Shown here piece after piece: positions 6,672 through 12,531 of a DNA stretch of 13,541 nt (positions are counted from its first letter, which is position 1; each line of letters starts with the position of its first letter). Both the position numbers and the translations under genes were made by a program. Origin of the DNA: an uncultured Erysipelotrichaceae bacterium (GTDB taxonomy: Bacteria > Bacillota_I > Bacilli_A > Erysipelotrichales > Erysipelotrichaceae). The DNA lies in contig CADBPB010000133.1 of assembly GCA_902796525.1 (NCBI GenBank), positions 1 to 13,541 on the forward strand. Direction: 5' to 3'. Below the pieces are notes generated by a model. It did not search any database, was not told where the DNA came from, and saw only the letters and a list, made by a program, of their open reading frames with translations.

Positions 6672-7307
6672 CTACTGCGGCAGTACGATATCCTGCGGTT
6701 CTTTTCTGGCGACCAGTACATCCATGCAATGCAGATGCGGTACGCCGGACGAATGGCATTCGAAGATCGTTTCGTCGATCCGTTCAAATTTCCAGTCCGG
6801 ATAATAGGTGAACATCTTTCCCGACGGCCATAGCTGCTCGTATCTGTCCCAATCCGGCGGAAGAGGGATGAACGGCTTGTCGACAAACACGTTGAACCAG
6901 TTGAGACCGTTGGGTTTCGTCATCCTCTGCACTTTCTTGAAAAACGCAGGGATCTTGTCTTCATCGAGGTACTGTATCGTTCCGGTGGAATAGATGATAT
7001 CGAACATGCCTTCGATTTCAAAATCATTGATATCCGCGATAAAGGCGTTCACTTCGACGCCATTTTCTTCCGCCATCCTCTTGGTCTTGGCGATTCCGTT
7101 ATCCGTGATATCGAAAGCGGTGACCTCGTAGCCCTGTTTCGCCATGAATACAGCGTCCTTTCCTTCGCCGCAGCCGATATCCAGGACTTTGACCCCTTTT
7201 GCAGGAGGAAGAAGCCGGATCAGTTCATGGCACAGTTCTGCCGGTTCCGTTCCCCAGTAGTATCCTTCGCTTGCATAGTATTCTTCGTAATCTGTTCTGC
7301 TGCTCAT
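6672..7307 (-). CDS. Class I SAM-dependent methyltransferase (TehB-like)
   Basis: A 211-residue cytoplasmic methyltransferase. Motif I is VLDIGCGEGKD (41-51), and the acidic residue at the end of strand 2 is D66 in EVTAFDIT; FIADINDF and YSTGTIQYL are the equivalents of motifs II-III. The early tyrosine-rich YYASEGYYWGTEPAEL resembles TehB/thiopurine-type small-molecule methyltransferases; the substrate is unknown. The frame is open to an ATG at 7334, but the chosen ATG at 7307 starts the likely conserved region and lies six bases after a perfect TATAAT. It has no Shine-Dalgarno, so leaderless translation is predicted. It is divergent from the VTC operon, and the GTTCA repeat array lies in its upstream region; convergent with the amidohydrolase. 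Confidence 0.88.
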   Translation of the reverse strand: MSSRTDYEEYYASEGYYWGTEPAELCHELIRLLPPAKGVKVLDIGCGEGKDAVFMAKQGYEVTAFDITDNGIAKTKRMAEENGVEVNAFIADINDFEIEGMFDIIYSTGTIQYLDEDKIPAFFKKVQRMTKPNGLNWFNVFVDKPFIPLPPDWDRYEQLWPSGKMFTYYPDWKFERIDETIFECHSSGVPHLHCMDVLVARKEPQDIVLPQ

Positions 7308-7313
7308 GGTTTT

Positions 7314-7344
7314 ATTATAAACGTTTTTGTTCAAGAGATGTTCA
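7314..7344 (-). promoter_or_regulatory. Putative methyltransferase promoter
   Basis: Reading the minus strand, TATAAT (7319-7314) is a perfect -10, followed by six bases and then the ATG at 7307. The -35 is weak: TGAACA (7344-7339, 19-base spacing, 4 of 6). That -35 falls within the GTTCA repeats, so a regulator bound there could act on this gene too. Confidence 0.5.
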
Positions 7345-7366
7345 TCTTTTGTTCAGGCGAAGTTCA
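7329..7366 (+). repeat. Four GTTCA direct repeats at 11-bp period, likely operator
   Basis: GTTCA occurs at 7329, 7340, 7351 and 7362, each exactly 11 bases from the next (one helical turn), with differing spacer bases. Such phased direct repeats are the hallmark of OmpR/PhoB-family response regulator sites (the Bacillus PhoP box also uses TTnAnA-like repeats at 11 bp). The last repeat ends 11 bases before a TATAGT -10 (7378), the place from which these activators replace the -35 contact. The regulator is not encoded in the window; the identity is inference. Confidence 0.7.
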
Positions 7367-7377
7367 TATTCATTGGA

Positions 7378-7383
7378 TATAGT
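7378..7383 (+). promoter_or_regulatory. -10 element of the VTC operon promoter
   Basis: TATAGT (5 of 6 of TATAAT) with no recognisable -35 at 17 bases upstream (AGGCGA there), consistent with an activator-dependent promoter using the adjacent GTTCA repeats. Transcription would begin near 7390, just before the AAAGGAGG ribosome site at 7392-7399, leaving a very short leader. Confidence 0.5.
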
Positions 7384-7407
7384 TGTCAGTGAAAGGAGGA
7401 ACCGCTT

Positions 7408-8085
7408 ATGAACGAGACATTCCGGCGATCCGAAAAAAAGTACCTGCTGACGATGGAACAGTATGAAAAGCTGCAGGATCTGCTGCAGGGATGGATGGTA
7501 GCGGATCGCTATCGCCACAGCGATCTCAGATCGATCTATTACGATAACGATCGTTTCGAACTGATACGCAGGTCGATCGAAAAACCGTTGTACAAGGAAA
7601 AACTGCGGATCAGAAGCTACCGTGACCTGAAGGACGATGACATGGTCTACGTCGAATTCAAGAAGAAGTACGATGGCATCGTCTACAAACGAAGGACCAT
7701 GGCGCCTTATCTCCGTACTCTTAAGGACATATACGGCAGCGATTTCCTGGATCCGCAGGTCGGCGAAGAGATCCGTTACGCTTTGCAGTACTACGGCCAT
7801 CTGGAACCGAAGATCTATATCGGAACAACGCGTCTGTCCTATCAAGGGAAAGAAGACGAACGGTTGCGTATCACGTTCGATACCGATATCTGCTATCGGA
7901 TGAACGATCTGTCGCTGGAACCCGATCCTTCCGACAAGATCCTGACCGATCAGGTCGTGATGGAACTGAAACTGCCGGGAACGATGCCCTTGTGGCTGAG
8001 CGGCATCCTCGATGAAGCGAAAGCTTATCCCAGAGGTTTCTCAAAAGTGGGGACGGCTTTCCTGAAAGAAATCAAAGGAGATTGA
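7408..8085 (+). CDS. VTC-domain polyphosphate polymerase-like protein
   Basis: A 225-residue stand-alone VTC domain, a triphosphate-tunnel fold related to the catalytic domain of yeast Vtc4, which makes polyphosphate from ATP. Tunnel residues are visible: FRRSEKKY (R6, R7, K10, K11), KEKLRIRSY (K65, R67, R69), VEFKKKYDG (E83, K85-K87), TRLSYQG (R142), RLRITFD (R152, R154, D158), VMELKLPG (E186, K188) and a final Lys in FSK (K213). The C-terminal motif reads FSKVGTA where many relatives have SKY. There is no SPX domain, signal peptide or membrane segment. AAAGGAGG eight bases upstream sets the start. It heads an operon with DUF4956 (4-base gap) and a beta-helix lipoprotein. Bacterial members are mostly uncharacterised; polymerase activity is inferred from fold residues. 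Confidence 0.85.
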   Translation: MNETFRRSEKKYLLTMEQYEKLQDLLQGWMVADRYRHSDLRSIYYDNDRFELIRRSIEKPLYKEKLRIRSYRDLKDDDMVYVEFKKKYDGIVYKRRTMAPYLRTLKDIYGSDFLDPQVGEEIRYALQYYGHLEPKIYIGTTRLSYQGKEDERLRITFDTDICYRMNDLSLEPDPSDKILTDQVVMELKLPGTMPLWLSGILDEAKAYPRGFSKVGTAFLKEIKGD

Positions 8086-8089
8086 GAAT

Positions 8090-8764
8090 ATGAGTAACTT
8101 GTTTGGAACGATATTTACCGGAACGCTGACGGTCGGCCAGTTCCTGCTGGCGATTGCTTCCAGCATTCTGCTTGGACTGGTACTTGCCCTGGTGTACATG
8201 TACCGGAATACCTATACGAAATCGTTTATCAGCGCGCTGGTGCTGATTCCGGCGATCGAAACGGTCGTCATCATGCTGGTGAATGACAACATCGGTGTCG
8301 GTTTATCCGTTGCCGGTTCGTTTGCCCTGATCCGTTTCCGTTCGGTCAAAGGCAATGCCAAGGAACTTGCGGCGGTTTTCCTGGCGATGACCATCGGTAT
8401 TATCTGCGGCAGCGGATTCATCGTGCTGGCAGGAATCTTTACCTTGCTGCTTTGCCTGGCCATGTTGGCGCTGGAACTGCTGGATTTCGGCAAGATGTCC
8501 GAGAATGAAAGATATCTGAAAATCACGATCCCGGAATCGCTGAACTACGACGAAGTCTTCGAAGGGATCCTGAAGAAATATACAAGCAGACATGAACTTG
8601 TCTCGCTGAAAACTCTGACTTTAGGTTCACTATTCAGGGTAGAATACGTGATCACGATGAAGGATCCGAAGCAGCTCAAGAAGATGATCGATGAGCTGCG
8701 TACCAGAAATGGCAATCTGGAGATCATGTGCGCCAAAGCCGCCGTCGATCGGGAGGAATTATGA
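8090..8764 (+). CDS. DUF4956 membrane protein, VTC partner
   Basis: A 224-residue membrane protein. About four membrane segments are seen: roughly 15-38, 46-64, 70-84 (more amphipathic) and 92-132 (long enough for two passes). Between them is the family signature AGSFALIRFRSVKGNAKELA (about 75-94), whose Arg/Lys side chains could face phosphate or polyphosphate. The C-terminal ~90 residues form a soluble alpha/beta domain. DUF4956 genes are regularly found beside VTC-domain genes, so a role with the neighbouring VTC protein (for example anchoring or transport of the product) is plausible but unproven. GGAG nine bases before the ATG is its ribosome site. The stop overlaps the lipoprotein start. 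Confidence 0.88.
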   Translation: MSNLFGTIFTGTLTVGQFLLAIASSILLGLVLALVYMYRNTYTKSFISALVLIPAIETVVIMLVNDNIGVGLSVAGSFALIRFRSVKGNAKELAAVFLAMTIGIICGSGFIVLAGIFTLLLCLAMLALELLDFGKMSENERYLKITIPESLNYDEVFEGILKKYTSRHELVSLKTLTLGSLFRVEYVITMKDPKQLKKMIDELRTRNGNLEIMCAKAAVDREEL

Positions 8765-10146
8765 TGAAAAAGCTGTTGATAGCTTTATTGGCGGTGTGCC
8801 TGCTGAGCGGATGCGATGCGGTGATTTCAGAATCGCCTGTGCAGGATGACCAGGAGATCGATCTGACGATCAAGGACACAGATTATGGCTATGAACTGAA
8901 TGGCTCCACCTATATTGAACTGGGCAATGAGGACGTATCAATCACAAAGGGAGGCACTTATATCCTGCAAGGCACTTTGACCGGAGCAAGCGTCATCGTG
9001 GAAGTATCCAAGGATGAAACGGTCCAGCTGGTCCTGAACGATGTTGAGATCGACGCCGGGGACTTTGCCGGGATCTATGTGATCGAAGCGGATAAAGTCG
9101 TTATCAGTCTTCCGGAAGGGAGCGTGAACCGGATCAGCGACAGCGGCGTCTACAGTCAGATCGACGGGAACGAGGTAGATGCTCTGATCTTCTCCAAAGC
9201 CGATCTGACCATCGAAGGAGAAGGGACACTGCAGCTGTCTTCGGAATACAATCATGGCATCGTTTCCAAAGACGACCTGATCATTGACAACGGTACTTAT
9301 GTGATCGATGTGGCAGGGAAAGCATTAAGCGGAAAGGATTGTGTCAAGATCGCCGACGGTATCTTTACTATCGTTTCGTCGAAAGATGCGATCTCTTCCG
9401 ATAACGAAGAAGACGAAAACCGGGGTTATGTCTATATTGCCGATGGCGATTTTACGATCACTTCCGCCGCCGATGGGATTTATGCCTACCGGCTGCTGCA
9501 GATCGATGGCGGAACTTTCGCGATCACAACAGCCAAAGGCGCTTCGGCAGATTCCTACAAAGCCTTGAAATCGGATCTGCAGATCACCATCAGCGACGGC
9601 GAATTTACGATCGATGCAGCCGATGACGGGATCCATTCCAATGGCGATATCCTGATCGAAGGAGGGAACTTTGCGATCGTTTCCGCCGATGATGCGATCC
9701 ATGCGGATGGCATGGCCAGGATCGACAACGGAAACATGGATCTGCAAGCCAGGGAGGGCATCGAAGCGACCTATGTCCTGATCAATGACGGAACGATCGC
9801 GATCAACGCTTCCGATGACGGCGTGAATGCGACCGCGACTTCGAACAGCTATGCGACGGCGATCGAGGTCAATGGGGGCTATCTCACAATCGTCATGGGT
9901 CAGGGCGATACGGATGGTCTGGATGCCAACGGAAGCATCTTCATCAATGGTGGCACCCTGGATATCAGCGCGCAGTCGCCGTTCGACTATGACGGTACCG
10001 CTGAATACAACGGAGGCACGATCATCGTCAACGGCACGCAAACCGATCAGATCACCAACCAGATGATGGGCGGCGGCATGATACCGGGAGGCGGTGGCAT
10101 GAATGGCGATCCTCCGCAGGGCGGTCCGTTTGGCGGACATCATTAG
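8764..10146 (+). CDS. Beta-helix carbohydrate-binding lipoprotein (Cthe_2159-like)
   Basis: A 460-residue surface lipoprotein. The signal peptide ends in lipobox LLSGC (Cys17). Then comes a low-complexity linker and a parallel beta-helix: at least ten strand-turn repeats of the type DGxFTI..ADGI..NG, about residues 193-424, rich in Asp/Asn/Gly as in Ca-binding beta-helices. A Gly/Met/Pro tail ending GGHH (about 434-460) follows. It resembles the Cthe_2159 polygalacturonate/cellulose-binding family. ATG 8764 is preferred to 8761 because GGAGG (8752-8756) is seven bases before it and only four before the other; both give almost the same protein. The frame is open 36 bases further into DUF4956 without homology. 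It follows DUF4956 by overlap and ends the operon. Ligand unknown. Confidence 0.85.
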   Translation: MKKLLIALLAVCLLSGCDAVISESPVQDDQEIDLTIKDTDYGYELNGSTYIELGNEDVSITKGGTYILQGTLTGASVIVEVSKDETVQLVLNDVEIDAGDFAGIYVIEADKVVISLPEGSVNRISDSGVYSQIDGNEVDALIFSKADLTIEGEGTLQLSSEYNHGIVSKDDLIIDNGTYVIDVAGKALSGKDCVKIADGIFTIVSSKDAISSDNEEDENRGYVYIADGDFTITSAADGIYAYRLLQIDGGTFAITTAKGASADSYKALKSDLQITISDGEFTIDAADDGIHSNGDILIEGGNFAIVSADDAIHADGMARIDNGNMDLQAREGIEATYVLINDGTIAINASDDGVNATATSNSYATAIEVNGGYLTIVMGQGDTDGLDANGSIFINGGTLDISAQSPFDYDGTAEYNGGTIIVNGTQTDQITNQMMGGGMIPGGGGMNGDPPQGGPFGGHH

Positions 10147-10158
10147 ATGATTTACAGG

Positions 10159-10189
10159 AAAAGGAATGGGAAACCATTTCTTTTCTTTT
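10159..10189 (+). terminator. Terminator after the beta-helix lipoprotein
   Basis: An 11-bp stem, AAAAGGAATGG (10159-10169) with CCATTTCTTTT (10174-10184), containing one G-T pair, closed by a GAAA tetraloop and followed by CTTTT. It separates the VTC operon from the zinc-ribbon operon. Confidence 0.85.
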
Positions 10190-10190
10190 A

Positions 10191-10219
10191 TTGTGTGCTC
10201 TGGAAGATTTTATTATAAT
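10191..10219 (+). promoter_or_regulatory. Putative promoter of the zinc-ribbon/TPM/SPFH operon
   Basis: A perfect TATAAT (10214-10219) with a weak TTGTGT -35 (10191-10196) at exactly 17 bases. Transcription would start near 10226, just before the AAAGGAGG site of the zinc-ribbon gene. Confidence 0.6.
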
Positions 10220-10244
10220 TTATGTGGAAGAAAGGAGGGAAGCA

Positions 10245-11285
10245 ATGAGCGAATTAAAAACCTTCAAGTGTCCCAACTGCGACGGCCGTCTGGAGTTCGA
10301 TACGTCCTCTCAGCAGCTGAAATGTCCGTATTGCGATGGCAAGTTCGATCCTGCCGTTTTTGATGAAGGCCAGGATTATGTCGTCAATAACGAGAAATGG
10401 GACGACGGACGCTATCTGGTCTATACCTGCAAGTCGTGCGGGGGCACCATCATGGCGGATGAGGATACGGCGGCGGACAGCTGTCCGTACTGCGGAAATC
10501 CGATCGTCGTCAAGGGAAACGTATCCGGCGATTTCAAGCCGAAAAAGATCATTCCTTTCAAACACGATAAAGAAAAAGCCAAGGAAGAGTTCAGGAAACA
10601 TCTCCAAGGCAAGATCCTGCTTCCCAAGGCATTCCGCTCGGAAGCGGTGCTGGATGAGATCAAAGGCATCTATGTGCCTTTCTGGGTCTTCGATGGCACG
10701 GCCAATGCCCAGATGTGGTACAACGCGACCCGCAGGCACAGCTGGCGCGAAGGCGATTATGATGTGACTGAAACGGAATTCTATAAACTGTACCGTTCCG
10801 GAAGAGTTTCTTTCGAGAGTGTTCCGGTCAATGCTTCGGCAAAGATGGATACCAGACTGGTAGAATCCGTCGAACCTTTCCATTACCGGGAAGCCAAAGA
10901 TTTCAATGACAATTATTTTGCCGGATTCTATGCCGACAGATACAGCAAGGATGTGGACGATTCCCGCAAGATGGCCAACAGCCGGATCATCAATTCGACC
11001 GAAAGCATGTTTGCATCGACGACGACCAGCTTCGATACCTGTACGCCGGCCGGCAGCGATATCCGGGTCTATAACGGCAGGCAGGAATATGTGATGTATC
11101 CGATGTGGCTGCTGAATGTGAAATACAAAGACAAGAACTATGCGTTTGCGATGAACGGCGAAACCGGAAAGTTCATCGGCGATCTGCCGATCGATGAAAT
11201 GAAATACCGTTTCATCATGCTGGGGATCTTCGTGATCGTGACGCTGCTACTGTCAGTGATCCAGTTCTTTGCGATGAGAGGGTAG
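10245..11285 (+). CDS. Membrane-anchored double zinc-ribbon protein
   Basis: A 346-residue protein often labelled TFIIB-type zinc ribbon. Two zinc ribbons lie at the N-terminus: C9, C12, C27, C30 (CPNC...CPYC) and C62, C65, C80, C83 (CKSC...CPYC). A mixed middle part follows (about 100-310, with the conserved IKGIYVPFWVFDG and YPMWLLNVKYKDKNYAFAMNGETGKFIGDLPI), then one C-terminal membrane segment (about 321-342). The ATG at 10245 is chosen because AAAGGAGG precedes it closely; the frame is open upstream to 10191 without homology. The family is sometimes wrongly named PriA helicase; there is no helicase motif. Operon with TPM (3-base gap) and SPFH genes, an association recurring in Bacillota. 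Function unknown. Confidence 0.85.
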   Translation: MSELKTFKCPNCDGRLEFDTSSQQLKCPYCDGKFDPAVFDEGQDYVVNNEKWDDGRYLVYTCKSCGGTIMADEDTAADSCPYCGNPIVVKGNVSGDFKPKKIIPFKHDKEKAKEEFRKHLQGKILLPKAFRSEAVLDEIKGIYVPFWVFDGTANAQMWYNATRRHSWREGDYDVTETEFYKLYRSGRVSFESVPVNASAKMDTRLVESVEPFHYREAKDFNDNYFAGFYADRYSKDVDDSRKMANSRIINSTESMFASTTTSFDTCTPAGSDIRVYNGRQEYVMYPMWLLNVKYKDKNYAFAMNGETGKFIGDLPIDEMKYRFIMLGIFVIVTLLLSVIQFFAMRG

Positions 11286-11288
11286 ACT

Positions 11289-12497
11289 ATGAAGAAACTA
11301 TTATCGATACTGTTTACTCTTTTGCTGCTGCTTCTCGGTTTTACGGGCATCCGTGCCGACGAGCAACATCTTTTCCTGGGGGAATCCGGTTACTATCTCA
11401 CGGAAGAGGAATATCGCGAACTGAACGACGATCTTCGTTACATCGAAGACAACTATGATATCGGGATTTATCTCGGCATCGGCATCGAAACAAACGATGC
11501 GCAGTCCTATGCGGAAAGTCTTTTGGATCGGACGGGCTATGCTCCGGAAAAGGTCGTGCTGATCGTAGATGACAAGGGATCCTACGGACTCGTGGCGGAA
11601 GGTTCCTGCGCCAGTCTGATCTATGCGGATGAGATCGATCTGTGGTCGGAATACGCGCTTGCGACGACGTACTATGACGGTATCAGGGATTTCTATCAGG
11701 CCTGCGTCAGGATCATCAACGGTCAGGTCTATCAGACGAGTGTTCCGCAGGTATCAAATGATGTCAAGATCTATGATGCGGCAGGTTTGCTGACGGATAC
11801 AGAGCGCAATGACCTGCAGATCCGATTGAAGCAGATCTCCGAGGAACAGGATATGGATGTCGTCGTCGTGACAGCGGATGCGACCGATGGCATGTGGATC
11901 AGCGATTATGCGGACGATTTCTATGACTACAACGGCTACAAGGACAATGGCCTGCTGCTGCTGATCGTCATGGATGACAGTTCCTGGCATGTTTCAACCA
12001 AAGGCAAAGGCATCGATTATTTCACGGATTACGGCATTGACTGTATCGTTGACGAGATGTCGAATGATCTGTCGCACGGACGTTTCTATGATGCGTTCAG
12101 CACGTTTGCCGATCAGACGGAATACTACATTATAGAAGCGAAGAACGGTCATATCATCGATATCAATACCGATCCGCCGGCTCCTAAGAAGAAACAGTTC
12201 GGCGCATTGAATATTGGCATCTCTTCATTCGTAGCCGCATTGTCTTCGCTCTTCAGTTCCTTGTTCCTGCGGGGACAGATGAAGTCGACGAAGCGTCAGC
12301 ATTATGCGAACAGCTATCTTGTGGACAACAGTTTCCGTCTGAATGGCTATTCGGATTACCTGGTGGATCGCAAGATCAGCCGTCATTACAATCCTCCGCA
12401 GCGGAGCAGCAGCGGAAGCAGCAGTTCCGGAGGCGGTTCTGTCACGCATACGTCATCAAGTGGTTCTAGTCATGGCGGTCATGGCGGTCACTTTTAA
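11289..12497 (+). CDS. TPM-domain protein with tandem TPM units
   Basis: A 402-residue exported protein: signal peptide 1-23 (ends GIRA), then TPM-like unit about 36-118 (LTEEEYRELNDDL..VVLIVDDKGSYGL), then a clearer TPM domain about 158-258 (KIYDAAGLLTDTERNDL..NGLLLLIVMDD..WHVSTKGKGI), a hydrophobic segment about 305-327, a basic region, and a Ser/Gly/His tail (371-402) ending HGGHGGHF. Most relatives (YgcG type) have one TPM domain; the first unit here is weaker and may be a diverged duplicate. TPM proteins have been connected with photosystem II repair in plants and with acid phosphatase activity, but the bacterial function is unknown. The ribosome site is weak (GAGAGGG, 11276-11282), overlapping the end of the zinc-ribbon gene, so coupling is likely. 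Confidence 0.85.
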   Translation: MKKLLSILFTLLLLLLGFTGIRADEQHLFLGESGYYLTEEEYRELNDDLRYIEDNYDIGIYLGIGIETNDAQSYAESLLDRTGYAPEKVVLIVDDKGSYGLVAEGSCASLIYADEIDLWSEYALATTYYDGIRDFYQACVRIINGQVYQTSVPQVSNDVKIYDAAGLLTDTERNDLQIRLKQISEEQDMDVVVVTADATDGMWISDYADDFYDYNGYKDNGLLLLIVMDDSSWHVSTKGKGIDYFTDYGIDCIVDEMSNDLSHGRFYDAFSTFADQTEYYIIEAKNGHIIDINTDPPAPKKKQFGALNIGISSFVAALSSLFSSLFLRGQMKSTKRQHYANSYLVDNSFRLNGYSDYLVDRKISRHYNPPQRSSSGSSSSGGGSVTHTSSSGSSHGGHGGHF

Positions 12498-12531
12498 TAG
12501 ATGAAAATTAAATCAAAGGAGGTTAAAACAT

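Noticed and set aside
8728..8763. Upstream ATG (8728) for the lipoprotein
   Set aside because: It would place charged residues before the signal peptide and overlap DUF4956; GGAGG with the ATGs at 8761/8764 and the lipobox spacing favour the later starts.
9325..10143. Long open frame of 272 codons on the minus strand opposite the beta-helix gene
   Set aside because: It arises from the repetitive GAT/ATC-rich codon use of the plus-strand gene; no domain, ribosome site or neighbour supports it.
10191..10244. Upstream in-frame ATG of the zinc-ribbon gene (10191)
   Set aside because: It lies across the predicted promoter and before the Shine-Dalgarno that precedes the 10245 ATG.
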